A stretch of 64,000 bases of DNA from Bacteroidota bacterium (GTDB lineage: Bacteria; Bacteroidota; Bacteroidia; Chitinophagales; Chitinophagaceae): positions 62,001 to 126,000 of the forward strand of contig JAEWKK010000012.1 in assembly GCA_023386045.1 (NCBI GenBank). Reading direction: 5' to 3'. The notes below the pieces were generated by a model. The model had not been told where the DNA came from, did not search any database, and saw nothing but the letters and a program-made list of their open reading frames with translations. The translations under genes and the position numbers were made by a program. The number at the start of each line of letters is the position of its first letter. Positions within the stretch are counted from its first letter, which is position 1. Shown piece by piece: positions 1 through 9,315 of the stretch.

Positions 1-491
1 ATATTACGGATCAATTCTTCTGAAAGGTGAAACAGTGATTCTTCCAATTGTTGCTGAACATATACGCCCTGGTTATTCTCCTCCCTGATTCTCAAAGGCT
101 CACCACAACAGAATATGGGAATGATGCCATACTCAAAACAGAGATTGACTTTGTCGGCCAGCTGCTTATTGGTTTCAAAAAAATATTCTCTTCGCTCGCT
201 ATGTCCAATGATGCAATATTTTATACCCAGGGATTGAAGCATTTCAACTGAGACCTCTCCAGTATATGCGCCGTTTTTTTTATCACTGCAATTCTGTGAA
301 GCAATATGAAAGTTGTGGGTATTTGCCACTTCACTTTTACCCATAATAAGATAAGGAAAGGGCACCGCAAAAATGGCGTGCTGGTGTTCAGACATTTCGG
401 TTTTTGCGTCCAAAATTTCATCAAGTAATTTTTCACCCTGCTGATAGGTCAGATTCATTTTCCAGTTAGCTGCTGCGATCTGTTTTCTCAT
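1..491 (-). CDS. tpiA: Triosephosphate isomerase, N-terminal 163 residues (runs off window)
   Basis: Reading the minus strand from the ATG at 491 gives an uninterrupted frame to the window edge. It starts MRKQIAAANWKMN and carries the substrate-binding NWKMN (residues 9-13, Lys11) and the catalytic His97 in IIGHSERREYF. The family's catalytic Glu (about residue 165-170) lies just beyond the edge, so the gene is partial at its 3' end, not broken. The enzyme interconverts dihydroxyacetone phosphate and glyceraldehyde 3-phosphate in the cytoplasm. It lies 111 bp downstream of the GlmU-like gene on the same strand and could share its transcript. Identification is secure from motifs and length so far. 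Confidence 0.95.
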   Translation of the reverse strand, partial: MRKQIAAANWKMNLTYQQGEKLLDEILDAKTEMSEHQHAIFAVPFPYLIMGKSEVANTHNFHIASQNCSDKKNGAYTGEVSVEMLQSLGIKYCIIGHSERREYFFETNKQLADKVNLCFEYGIIPIFCCGEPLRIREENNQGVYVQQQLEESLFHLSEELIRN

Positions 492-602
492 AGTTTGTTC
501 TTAAATAGTGTACTAATGAAATTATTCGCCAGTTTATTAAAGTCCCTAACAACAAATTCCAGTTAATTAAATTTCAGGAGAATAATCAACCGACTCTTTA
601 GA

Positions 603-1781
603 TTAATAATGGTCAAAGATATGTTTCAGCAGCTTCTTTTCATTTTCGAACAGGCTGCCATCTTTTAGCGCTTTCCAGTTTTGAATATCGGAAAGTGCTT
701 TATCAAATTCATACCGTTCTACTCCTTCGCTTCCCCAGGAAAAAGAAGGAATGTATTTTGGTGTAAGGCCCTGTCCGAATACATTGGCACAAACACCAAT
801 TACCGTTCCGGTATTGATAGAAGTATTAATTGCAGTTTTTGAATAATCACCCATGAACAAACCACATTTCATTCCAGCGCTCACCGTACCATGTGGTGTC
901 CATATCTGAACCACTGAAGCATTATTTTTCATATTTGAATTGGAAGTGCCTGCTCCCAAATTACACCACTCTCCTATCACAGCATCTCCTACATAACCAT
1001 CATGCGCTTTGTTGGAATAAGAAAAGAAGACTGCATTTTTGATCTCACCACCAACAGTACAATATGGACCAATGGTGGTGGCACCATAAATCCTGGCTCC
1101 CATTTTCACAACAGCACCTTCTCCAATGGAAAGCGGACCACGGAGCATGCTTCCTTCCATCACCAATGCATTTTTTCCAATATAGATGGGACCATCGGTT
1201 GCATTCAAAAAACAATGTTCTACTTGTGCACCTTTTTCAATAAAAATATTTCCTGGCTTCTTCAATTTATTGGTGGAGCTGATCCTGGCAGACTTCCTGC
1301 CTTTAGTAAGCAGTTCAAAATCTTTTTCTATTGCCCAGTGGTTCTTCTGAAAAATATCCCATGGAAATTTAATCTCCCTGATTTCTTCTTTTACATCCAC
1401 TGCCCTTGAAACCCGGATATTGTCTGGTCCTGCCACTTCATTTTTTGAAATGCAATAAACTATACTTTCTTTTTCAGCCAGGGAAAGAAACTGACCTGGT
1501 TTCAACTTGAGCACCTGTTTAACCAGGGAAGGTGTAGGGAGGATATTGCCATGAATGAGATAGATGATATCATCGCCAATACTTTCATCAATGGTAATGG
1601 CCCTGTCCTGGTCTTTATAATCACCCTCATTTTTATCAAAAGAAGGAAAACCAAGGTAGTGCTCCCATTTTTCTCTTATGGTAAGAATGCCCACCCTGAT
1701 ATCCTGGATCTGGCGGGTAAGAGTAAAAGGGAATAGGTTCTCTGGCGAACAAAATTCTTCTGTAAAGACTATCTTTTTCAT
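603..1781 (-). CDS. GlmU-like sugar nucleotidyltransferase/acyltransferase, Bacteroidota type
   Basis: A 392-residue protein with two parts. The C-terminal half (about 190-350) is a left-handed beta-helix of hexapeptide repeats (for example PIYIGKNALVMEGSMLRGPL) ending in a GlmU-like stretch with YVGDAVIGEWCNLGAGTSNSN, where the conserved His-Asp-Gly-Tyr and the Asn/Gly ring of GlmU are visible. The N-terminal half is diverged and lacks the classic L-A-A-G-x-G-T-R-M loop. This matches the alternative Bacteroidota GlmU family thought to make UDP-N-acetylglucosamine for cell-wall synthesis; the reaction itself is inferred from the family. Upstream rpmE2 is separated by a strong terminator, so this gene has its own promoter or depends on read-through. 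Confidence 0.82.
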   Translation of the reverse strand: MKKIVFTEEFCSPENLFPFTLTRQIQDIRVGILTIREKWEHYLGFPSFDKNEGDYKDQDRAITIDESIGDDIIYLIHGNILPTPSLVKQVLKLKPGQFLSLAEKESIVYCISKNEVAGPDNIRVSRAVDVKEEIREIKFPWDIFQKNHWAIEKDFELLTKGRKSARISSTNKLKKPGNIFIEKGAQVEHCFLNATDGPIYIGKNALVMEGSMLRGPLSIGEGAVVKMGARIYGATTIGPYCTVGGEIKNAVFFSYSNKAHDGYVGDAVIGEWCNLGAGTSNSNMKNNASVVQIWTPHGTVSAGMKCGLFMGDYSKTAINTSINTGTVIGVCANVFGQGLTPKYIPSFSWGSEGVERYEFDKALSDIQNWKALKDGSLFENEKKLLKHIFDHY

Positions 1782-1800
1782 ACCGGGCTATTGTATAAAA

Positions 1801-1828
1801 ATAAAAAATCCCCCGCTTTGGGCGGGGG
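1801..1828 (-). terminator. Rho-independent terminator after rpmE2
   Basis: Stem CCCCCGC (1810-1816) pairs with GCGGGGG (1822-1828) around a 5-nt loop. Read on the minus strand the stem is followed by GATTTTTTAT. It sits directly behind the L31 stop. Confidence 0.85.
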
Positions 1829-1851
1829 ACGAAAATCATGAAGGCAAATAA

Positions 1852-2100
1852 TTATTTTTTCGCGTACTTCTTTTTGAACTTGTCGATACGACCTGCTGTG
1901 TCCACCAATACATTTTTACCAGTGAAGAAAGGATGCGACATATTGGAGATCTCCAGTTTGATCAGCGGGTATTCATTACCATCTTCCCATTGAATGGTTT
2001 CTTTTGTAGCAGCTGTAGAGCGGCTTAAAAAACTATGTCCATTACTCATATCTTTGAAAACCACGTAACGGTAATTTGCCGGATGAAGATCTTTTTTCAT
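1852..2100 (-). CDS. rpmE2: Ribosomal protein bL31, type B (zinc-free)
   Basis: An 82-residue large-subunit ribosomal protein. It begins MKKDLHPANYRYVVFKD and has the type-B signature SHPFFTGKNVLVDTAGRIDKF. The sequence has no cysteine, so it is the zinc-independent form that in many bacteria replaces the cysteine form under zinc limitation. In many Bacteroidota it is the only L31; whether a cysteine-type copy exists cannot be judged from this window. It is a single-gene transcript, bounded by a TAnnTTTG promoter element upstream and a hairpin terminator downstream. Confidence 0.95.
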   Translation of the reverse strand: MKKDLHPANYRYVVFKDMSNGHSFLSRSTAATKETIQWEDGNEYPLIKLEISNMSHPFFTGKNVLVDTAGRIDKFKKKYAKK

Positions 2101-2144
2101 AACAATGTTTTATAAAAACTAGGTTCTAGTCGTAATTGAAGGCG

Positions 2145-2152
2145 CAAATGTA
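2145..2152 (-). promoter_or_regulatory. Likely -7 element of the rpmE2 promoter
   Basis: The minus strand reads TACATTTG, an exact match to the Bacteroidota -7 consensus TAnnTTTG, about 45 nt upstream of the rpmE2 ATG. The -33 region has no clean TTTG (TTTC is the nearest), so support is partial. Confidence 0.45.
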
Positions 2153-2235
2153 GGAAAAAGCTTTGAAATCTCAGCCCTGATTTCCTAGATTTTTTGTTAA
2201 GGGCCGGATCCAGACCTGGGGCCACTATCCAGGGA

Positions 2236-2727
2236 TCAGCTCCTCATATTCTCATATTGAAGCGGAATGCCCAGTTCCCAGCTTTTGGAAGCCTGGATTA
2301 CCGCCTGAAGATCATCGATCTTTTTACCGGTAACCCGCACCAGGTCATCATTGATAGAGGCCTGGACCTTAAGCCCGGAATCCTTTATGAGCTTGACGAT
2401 TTTTTTGGCATCTTCCTGTTTTAATCCATTTCTCACGCTGACTTCTTTTTTCCAGAGCTTCCCGCTCTGGAAGCTTTCTTTGGAAGTGTCAAAAGCCTGG
2501 GGCGCAATGCCCTGCTTGTGAGCACGGTTAATTAGCACGTCAATCAGTTGGTTCATCTTCATGTCATCCTCTGTCTCGATATTGAGCTTGAATTCTTTTT
2601 TATCCAGGTTGATGGCAACATGCGATCCCTTGAAATCAAAACGGTTGGAAATTTCCTTGGTGGTTACATTAACGGCATTATCAAGTGCCTGGGCGTCAAC
2701 CTTACTTACCATGTCAAATGAAGGCAT
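2236..2727 (-). CDS. yajQ: YajQ family nucleotide-binding protein (DUF520)
   Basis: A 163-residue cytoplasmic protein starting MPSFDMVSKVDAQALDNAVN, the typical YajQ N-terminus. The two-domain core includes SNRFDFKGS and the C-terminal KKIDDLQAVIQ and SWELGIPLQYENMR. The length is standard for the family. Members bind nucleotides, and a cyclic di-GMP binding role is reported for some Proteobacteria; that ligand is not established for Bacteroidota. It lies between the receptor gene's terminator and the rpmE2 promoter and appears monocistronic. Confidence 0.93.
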   Translation of the reverse strand: MPSFDMVSKVDAQALDNAVNVTTKEISNRFDFKGSHVAINLDKKEFKLNIETEDDMKMNQLIDVLINRAHKQGIAPQAFDTSKESFQSGKLWKKEVSVRNGLKQEDAKKIVKLIKDSGLKVQASINDDLVRVTGKKIDDLQAVIQASKSWELGIPLQYENMRS

Positions 2728-2803
2728 AAAAGAAAATTTGAGTTACGAAGGTAAAAGTTCAGACGTAATGAAAATCGTTTGCCGGAAGGTTTTGTTCCAG
2801 CTT

Positions 2804-2836
2804 AAAAAAAGTGAGGCCCCTCTGGAAAAAGGGGCC
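2804..2836 (-). terminator. Terminator after the outer-membrane receptor gene
   Basis: Stem GGCCCC (2815-2820) pairs with GGGGCC (2831-2836). On the minus strand the hairpin is followed by TCACTTTTTTT. It lies 33 bp past the stop of the receptor gene. Confidence 0.75.
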
Positions 2837-2868
2837 GAACATGCACATGAGAAAAACTAAAGATTTTA

Positions 2869-5337
2869 TTAACCGGCACCACCTACCCTGCTTTGCTCCT
2901 CCTGGGAACTTCCGCGTCGACGCTGCTGCTGTTGCTGCTGCATTTGCTTTCCGAAACGCAAAGAGAAGGTAGCTGTAATTTGCCTGGTGTCAGGTCTGTT
3001 TTTAAAGGTCATATCTACATAGCCATACTGGTTCAGGCCACTGAAACGCTGCCACTGAAAAGGATCGCGCACATTCAGTCTTACCGTGCCCTTACCTTTC
3101 ATGACCTGTTTTTGAATACCAAAACTCATCTGGTACAAGGGTTCAATCCTGGTCAGCTGGTCTACAGCTTTATACCTGTAAAATCCACTGAGTTCTGCTG
3201 TAAGGCCCTTGGTTATCGTAAAGCTGTTGGTGATGTTGATATTAAAAGAAGTGTACTTCAGGTCAATGTCAATTGTATCGTAAACTCCGGTATAATGATT
3301 ATTGAAAACATTACCGAAGAAATTCAGATTCCACCATTTTGTAACAGGTATGGGAGCGGTAATGGAAACAGACATGTTTCGCAGTTTGGCAACATTGTCG
3401 GGTGTAAGATATCGGATCTTACCTCCGCTGCCTTCCAGAGGTTTGATGATCTGCGAGATCACGTCATCTGTATTGTTATATGCCAGTGTAGTAATGAACT
3501 TACCCTTAAATGCATAACTCAATTCCACATTGTTGGTGTACTGGGGCCTTAAGTAAATATTTCCCTGGCGGAATGAAAGCGTATCCAGGAAAAAGATGAA
3601 TGGATTCAGGTCCTGGTAATTGGGCCTGAGGATCCGGCGGCCATAAGAAGCGGTAAAAGTATTTTTCTTATCCAGGGCATAACTTACAAAAGCCGTTGGA
3701 AAGAGGTTTGTCGTATCTCTTTTAAAAGACTGCTTGGTTGTCAGCTGGTTGCCATCGGCATTCATATTCTCCACTCTGAGTCCTCCCTGCAGGGTCCATT
3801 TGTTGAATTGCCTGTTTACGTTTACATAGGCGGCATTGACGTTTTCCTCATAAATGAAATGGTTGGATCGGATATTATCATGCTGCCAGGGGCCGGAACC
3901 CATACGATTATCATAATTCACCAGGTTGTCCGTTTTCACAAATCCTGTTTTTACACCTGCTTCTATCCTTCCATTTTTCAGGGGTTTGGAATAATCCATC
4001 CTGAATGTAAAGATGTTGATATCAACCGGGATCTTGCCCCTCAGTTCTGTATGACCAATTGGCTGTAAAGCGCCATCATAAATATCAGTGGACAGGAACA
4101 TGTCTCCCTGGTTGCGGTACATGACATAATCCAGGTCAGCTGTCAGTTCTTTTCCTGTTGAATCAAAGCTGTGTTTCCAGTTCAGGTTACCCGTAAAATT
4201 TTTAAAGCTGTTGTCATTATCTGTTTTGGTGATCAGCCTTCTTTCCAGGTTATGATCCACATCACTCATATTGGCAACGGTTACCGGTGTTGGATGACCA
4301 TTAAATAAGAAACCACTTGCCACCACGCCAAAAATATTCTTCTTGTTAGCATACCAGTCAAGTCCCAGCTTCAGTGTCTGGTTAAAATTTCCAAACTTGA
4401 AACGGGTTTGCTGATCGGTATAACCTTTTACAAGACCATCATCAGGATCGATCTGTTTGCTGGAAAGATCCATGGTACTTCTTCCCCTGAAAAAGTTAGG
4501 GTTATAGTTTCCAAATAGGTTGAGCTTATTCTTTTTATAGTTGAAATTGAAACTGTTCTGCGATTTAGGCATCATGTATAAATTGCCCTCCAACTGGTAT
4601 AAGCTGGTAGTTGCTCCTATCATAAAGCTGCCATTGAATCCCTCATTCTTACCCTTCTTGGTTTTGATATTGATCATACCGGAGTTGCCGGTTGCATCAT
4701 ATTTTGAAGAAGGATTGGTCATGATCTCGATGGTTTCCAGAGCAGAAGCCGGCATATTTCGCAGAAGAGTCGCCAGGTCAGCAGGTGAGAGATAAGTAGG
4801 CTTACCATCAACCATTACAATCACTCCCTGTTTACCACGAAGACTGATCACTCCATCCGTATTCACCATGATCCCGGGAGATTTTTCTAACACTTCGAGT
4901 GCGGTTGAACCTGCGCTGGTGGGTGAAGCATCAACATTCACAATGGTCCGGTCCAGCTTTGTTTCTACAAAAGGTTTTTTGGCAGTAATGGTCACAGCAT
5001 TCATATCCCTGGCATGCTGCTTTAATGTTACCACAGGAATTTCCAATTCACTTCCACTTGCAGTAATGGTGTTTGAATAAACTTTTCCAAAACCTACAGA
5101 ACTGAATTGAAGCAGGTAATTGCCGTCCCTGATATTGATGAATTCATAAAAACCGTTTTTATCAGCCACTGCAACTTTCACCAGTGATGAGTCCTGCGAT
5201 TTGAGCAGCGAAACAGTAGCTGATGGCAGCCGCTTTCCCTGATCGTCATTTACAGTACCAGAAATTTTGGTAAGAGATTGGGCCATGGCAGGGAACCAAC
5301 CGAGGCTTATTGCCAGCAACAGGAAGAACTGTCTCAT
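2869..5337 (-). CDS. Outer-membrane beta-barrel receptor (TonB-receptor-like, CarboxypepD_reg + plug + barrel)
   Basis: The start is placed at the ATG giving MRQFFLLLAISLGWFPAMAQ, a clear signal peptide; an upstream ATG adds 17 residues that do not fit one. The mature protein begins with a carboxypeptidase-regulatory-like fold (SGTVNDDQGKRLPSATVSLL), then a plug domain (VVTLKQHARDMNAVTITAKK, LLRNMPASALETIEIMTNPS), then a long barrel matching the outer-membrane beta-barrel family 3 layout. Such proteins resemble SusC/TonB receptors but usually lack an adjacent SusD, as here, so the ligand is unknown. The C-terminus continues past the barrel with a glutamine run and RRGSSQEEQSRVG. It is a paralogue of the next gene on the same strand, 177 bp away. 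Confidence 0.85.
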   Translation of the reverse strand: MRQFFLLLAISLGWFPAMAQSLTKISGTVNDDQGKRLPSATVSLLKSQDSSLVKVAVADKNGFYEFINIRDGNYLLQFSSVGFGKVYSNTITASGSELEIPVVTLKQHARDMNAVTITAKKPFVETKLDRTIVNVDASPTSAGSTALEVLEKSPGIMVNTDGVISLRGKQGVIVMVDGKPTYLSPADLATLLRNMPASALETIEIMTNPSSKYDATGNSGMINIKTKKGKNEGFNGSFMIGATTSLYQLEGNLYMMPKSQNSFNFNYKKNKLNLFGNYNPNFFRGRSTMDLSSKQIDPDDGLVKGYTDQQTRFKFGNFNQTLKLGLDWYANKKNIFGVVASGFLFNGHPTPVTVANMSDVDHNLERRLITKTDNDNSFKNFTGNLNWKHSFDSTGKELTADLDYVMYRNQGDMFLSTDIYDGALQPIGHTELRGKIPVDINIFTFRMDYSKPLKNGRIEAGVKTGFVKTDNLVNYDNRMGSGPWQHDNIRSNHFIYEENVNAAYVNVNRQFNKWTLQGGLRVENMNADGNQLTTKQSFKRDTTNLFPTAFVSYALDKKNTFTASYGRRILRPNYQDLNPFIFFLDTLSFRQGNIYLRPQYTNNVELSYAFKGKFITTLAYNNTDDVISQIIKPLEGSGGKIRYLTPDNVAKLRNMSVSITAPIPVTKWWNLNFFGNVFNNHYTGVYDTIDIDLKYTSFNINITNSFTITKGLTAELSGFYRYKAVDQLTRIEPLYQMSFGIQKQVMKGKGTVRLNVRDPFQWQRFSGLNQYGYVDMTFKNRPDTRQITATFSLRFGKQMQQQQQQRRRGSSQEEQSRVGGAG

Positions 5338-5514
5338 AAAATTGGTTTGGGTTTCAAATCTGCGACAAAGATTAAGGAACAAAAACACCTTACTGACTGA
5401 ATTGTGACAAACAACGCATAAACTGTTTCAAAGGGAGCGGATGCAGTATCAATACACCGACGGAAATATGGGCTGATGAATAGCTTCATTTGTGAAAAGC
5501 TGTTAAACCGCTGA

Positions 5515-8004
5515 TCAGTTTCCGCCTACGCCTACCCTGTTTTGTTCATCATTCGCGCTGCTGCCTCTTCTTTTTGGTCCACCATTCATCTTTCCTTTAT
5601 TGAAACGGTAAGTGAAGCCCAGGTTCACCACCCTGCTGTCTCCCCGCTCTCTAATCTTAACGTCAACTGTTCCGTATTTAGAACTGGCTTTAAATCCCTG
5701 TGTATAGAATACGTCACGTACATTCAGGCGAAGCGTACCCTTTCCCTTTAATACCTGCTGTGTGAAACCCAGCGATAAAGATCCCATTGGCTTTGCTTCA
5801 AAAACACCATCAATACCTGAGGTCCTGTACCAACCGCTTATTTCTGCTGTCATTGTTTTGTTCATTTTAAATTGCTGCGTACCGTTGAACATGAAAGTGG
5901 TAGCATTGATTGAAACCTGGGTATTATTGACGAGACCTTCAAACTGGTTGTTGAAAACGTTTACATAAAGGCTATTCGTCCACCATTTAGTAACTGGAAT
6001 ATTGGTACTGATAGAAAGTCCATACTGGCGCTGCTCCGCGATATTTGCCTGCTTCACAAAAGTTTCATTAGTGGCTTCTTTTTGTTCGAGCACCTGCTGG
6101 ATGATATCAGTTGTCCTGGTATAATTAAAAGTGGTGGTCATGATGTTTTTATAGGAATGGCTCAACTCAATATTATGACTGAACTGAGGTTTGAGATCTG
6201 GGTTGCCCTGCTGGTAAGTGTAACGGTCAAGGTATTCGATAAAAGGATTCAGACTTTCATAATTAGGCCGACGAATCCTTCTGCCATAATTCAAACCCCA
6301 GGTATTTTTTTCATCCGCTTTATACTGGAAGAAAACTGTTGGGAAAAGCTGCGTATAATTTTTGCGGAAAGATGTATCAGTAGGATTAAAATTTCCGCTG
6401 ATTGCATCAAACTTATAACCATCGGAATAGCCCCTGGAAACCGTATGTTCCATTCTAAGTCCGATTTGTGTTGAGATCTTTTTTGAAACCAGAGCACTGA
6501 AATTCACGTAAGCAGCATTGATATTTTCTTCGTATTGAAATCCATTGGTACGCGCCAGGTCATGATACAAAACATTGTGATTAACTGTATCATAAACCGC
6601 ATTATTATCTGTTTTTACAAAGCTGGTTTTGAAACCTGCTTCAAAACGTGCTCCTTTCATTTTCAGTGGCATGCTGTAATCCACGCGACCGCTATAAATA
6701 TTGATCTGCTGGGGCAATTTTCCATAAAGTGTATCTGCTTTGAAAGTGGGTGCTCCAGCTGCATCAAAATAATAATTACTAAGAGACTGGTTGTTATTGG
6801 CATCATAGCTGACATAGTCAAGATCAGCAGTGATCTCTTTTCCTGTTGTATCCAGTACCTGGCGGAAATTCAGATTTGTGCTCAGGTTCTTCCATGATTC
6901 TTTTTGTTTTGAAATGGCCCTGGTCTGGCTTTGCAAAACTCCAACCGGGTTGAAGATATCTGTCTGATTACGGTTCTGGAAAGTGCTGGGATTGGAGAAA
7001 CCCGAAAACACAACACCAATAGTGGTATTCTTTCCTGCAAAATAATCAGCACCCAATTTTGCATTATAACTGCTTCTTGCACTCTTCATGCGGGCCACCT
7101 GGTCAAAATGAGAAACAACTGCTTTTGTTCCTTCATCCAGGAAATTTCTTTCAATGTATAACCTGTTATTGCGCTCGTTATAACCATGATTTAAATTGGT
7201 AAACAGGTTCCATTTGCCCTGGCGATAATTGAAGTTGAAGCTTTCATTGAACTTGGGTAGAAAACCCTGTCCGTAGCTGGCACTGAAAGATCCATTGTAT
7301 CCAAACTGCCTGTTCTTTTTGGTTTTGATATTTATCACGCCCGCATTACCTGCCGCATCATATTTAGCAGGAGGATTGGTCATGATCTCGATCTGGTCAA
7401 GCTGCGAAGCATTCATGTTTCGTAAAAGATTGGCCAGGTCAGCACCACCCAGTTGTGTGGGACGACCATCTATGAGGATCATTACACCCTGCTTTCCTTT
7501 TAAACTAACATTACCCTCACGGTCAACTGAAATGCCCGGAGATTTTTCCAGGACTTCCAGTGCAGAACTTCCCACATTGGTTACAGAAGCATCTACATTT
7601 ACCACCATCCTGTCTATCTTATTTTCGATCAATGGCCTTTTAGATGTGACCACCACTGCACTCATAGTACGTGACTGGGGTAACAATTCTATGGTCTTTG
7701 AAACTACGGCAGACTGCTGCTCACTAATCTCCATTACTTCAGAAAAACCTTTTTGATGACCAACAGCACTCACCATAACCTGGTATTTACCAGCTGGTAT
7801 ATTTTCAAAAACATACTGGCCCTGGTGAGAAGCAACTGCATATTTTATTATAGAAGAATCGGAAGCCCTGATCAATGCAATGGTTGCCGCCTCAATGGTT
7901 TTCTGGCTGCCGTCGATAACAGAACCTTTTATAGTACCCTTTGTTTGAGCAAAACCAGCTATTGTGCTTGCAAGTATTGCGATTAAGGTGAATAACTGTT
8001 TCAT
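5515..8004 (-). CDS. Outer-membrane beta-barrel receptor, paralogue of the neighbouring gene
   Basis: 829 residues with signal peptide MKQLFTLIAILASTIAGFAQ, an N-terminal carboxypeptidase-regulatory-like domain (KGSVIDGSQKTIEAATIAL), a plug (LLRNMNASQLDQIEIMTNPP) and a large barrel. It aligns with the 2869-5337 protein from end to end; NPFIEYLDRYTYQQGNPDLK and the other copy's NPFIFFLDTLSFRQGN mark the same loop. The tail RRGSSANDEQNRVGVGGN repeats the other copy's RRGSS..EQ.RVG ending. Tandem duplication is inferred. Ligand unknown; no SusD-like partner is next to it. Its own promoter is visible upstream. Confidence 0.85.
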   Translation of the reverse strand: MKQLFTLIAILASTIAGFAQTKGTIKGSVIDGSQKTIEAATIALIRASDSSIIKYAVASHQGQYVFENIPAGKYQVMVSAVGHQKGFSEVMEISEQQSAVVSKTIELLPQSRTMSAVVVTSKRPLIENKIDRMVVNVDASVTNVGSSALEVLEKSPGISVDREGNVSLKGKQGVMILIDGRPTQLGGADLANLLRNMNASQLDQIEIMTNPPAKYDAAGNAGVINIKTKKNRQFGYNGSFSASYGQGFLPKFNESFNFNYRQGKWNLFTNLNHGYNERNNRLYIERNFLDEGTKAVVSHFDQVARMKSARSSYNAKLGADYFAGKNTTIGVVFSGFSNPSTFQNRNQTDIFNPVGVLQSQTRAISKQKESWKNLSTNLNFRQVLDTTGKEITADLDYVSYDANNNQSLSNYYFDAAGAPTFKADTLYGKLPQQINIYSGRVDYSMPLKMKGARFEAGFKTSFVKTDNNAVYDTVNHNVLYHDLARTNGFQYEENINAAYVNFSALVSKKISTQIGLRMEHTVSRGYSDGYKFDAISGNFNPTDTSFRKNYTQLFPTVFFQYKADEKNTWGLNYGRRIRRPNYESLNPFIEYLDRYTYQQGNPDLKPQFSHNIELSHSYKNIMTTTFNYTRTTDIIQQVLEQKEATNETFVKQANIAEQRQYGLSISTNIPVTKWWTNSLYVNVFNNQFEGLVNNTQVSINATTFMFNGTQQFKMNKTMTAEISGWYRTSGIDGVFEAKPMGSLSLGFTQQVLKGKGTLRLNVRDVFYTQGFKASSKYGTVDVKIRERGDSRVVNLGFTYRFNKGKMNGGPKRRGSSANDEQNRVGVGGN

Positions 8005-8042
8005 TTTGTTGGTTTTAGTACTTGTCTTAATTCATTACAAGC

Positions 8043-8074
8043 CAAAAGTAGGTACTATGTAATGCCAAGAACAA
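8043..8074 (-). promoter_or_regulatory. Bacteroidota-type promoter of the 5515-8004 receptor gene
   Basis: On the minus strand TTG (8074-8072) is followed after 21 nt by TACTTTTG (8050-8043), an exact TAnnTTTG -7 box. The -7 box ends 39 nt before the start codon. Confidence 0.6.
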
Positions 8075-8272
8075 TGTTTTAAAATAAACGGCCTTAAATA
8101 GGGATGGCCGGTAAATGCTTTTATTGATTTCTGAAGGATAGGACGCAGGCAGAAAGATTAGGTTACTCAGTCGTTTTTTTTAATGACCAACGGAATCTAT
8201 CTTTTATAAACGGCTGATCTTTTGAAAATTGAAATCCCCTTAATATCATACTAACCTAAATTGCAGAAAAAA

Positions 8273-9292
8273 ATGGTGATTGATTTCAGGTCTGATACGG
8301 TAACAAAACCCACGAAAGAAATGCTGGAAGCAATGATGGCGGCTCCTGTTGGTGATGATGTTTTTGGGGAAGACCCATCTGTGAATGAACTGGAAAAGAA
8401 AGCTGCCTCTCACTTTGGAATGGAATCTGCGCTGTTTTGTCCTTCCGGCACCATGACCAACCAGATTGCCATTAAATGTCATACGCAGCCCGGGGACGAC
8501 GTGATCTGTGATACAACTGCACATGTATACCAATATGAAGGAGGCGGAATTGCCTTCAATTCAGGAGCTTCGGTAAAGCTGATCCAGGGTGACAGAGGCC
8601 GGATAACTGCCGAACAGGTTTTAGAAAACATAAACCCGGATGATGTTCATAAGCCGCATACAAGCCTGGTATGCCTGGAAAATACTTCCAATCGTGGAGG
8701 AGGAAGTTGTTACGAGATAGATGAGATCAAAAAGATCCGTAAAGTCTGTGATGAAAACAATCTTCAATTGCACCTTGACGGCGCCCGCCTTTTTAATGCG
8801 CTTGTAGCAAAAAACCAATCACCAAAAGAATACGGTTCATTATTTAATACAATCTCAATATGTCTGAGCAAAAGCCTTGGAGCTCCGGTTGGTAGCGTAT
8901 TGCTGGGACCTTCCACCTTTATCAAAAAAGCAAGGAGGATCAGAAAGGTTTTTGGAGGAGGCATGAGGCAGGCCGGTTTTATTGCCGCTGCAGGTATTTA
9001 TGCACTGGATCATCATATTGAAAGACTAAAAGAAGATCATCTTCATGCTTCACAAATAGCACAGGCTTTATCCTCCAAACCCGAAGTTGCAGAGGTGCTT
9101 CTTGTAGAAACCAATATCATCATATTTCATTTAAGCCCCGGCATAAGCGCCAAAGAATGGGTAGCCAGGATGAAGGAGCATGATATTCTTGGTTATGCTA
9201 TTGCACCGGCATCAGTCCGGCTGGTTTTACATCTCGACATCACGCCTTCCATGGTTCAGAAAACAATTGACGTGATTCAATCAATGAAGTAA
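8273..9292 (+). CDS. ltaE: Low-specificity threonine aldolase
   Basis: A PLP-dependent fold-type I enzyme of 339 residues that cleaves threonine/allo-threonine to glycine and acetaldehyde. The start is taken at the ATG giving MVIDFRSDTVTKPT, the usual family N-terminus; a TTG 12 bp upstream is possible but less likely. Visible motifs are FGEDPSVNELE, the substrate-face HLDGARLFNA (about 167-176), and the PLP lysine (about residue 200) in CLSKSLGAPVGS. Length and motif order are complete. pgi starts 23 bp downstream, so the two are probably co-transcribed. Confidence 0.92.
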   Translation: MVIDFRSDTVTKPTKEMLEAMMAAPVGDDVFGEDPSVNELEKKAASHFGMESALFCPSGTMTNQIAIKCHTQPGDDVICDTTAHVYQYEGGGIAFNSGASVKLIQGDRGRITAEQVLENINPDDVHKPHTSLVCLENTSNRGGGSCYEIDEIKKIRKVCDENNLQLHLDGARLFNALVAKNQSPKEYGSLFNTISICLSKSLGAPVGSVLLGPSTFIKKARRIRKVFGGGMRQAGFIAAAGIYALDHHIERLKEDHLHASQIAQALSSKPEVAEVLLVETNIIIFHLSPGISAKEWVARMKEHDILGYAIAPASVRLVLHLDITPSMVQKTIDVIQSMK

Positions 9293-9315
9293 ATTCAACT
9301 TTCAACCCTTCCTAT

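Noticed and set aside
2893..3552. 219-residue plus-strand frame
   Set aside because: It is antisense to the outer-membrane receptor gene and has no gene-like features.
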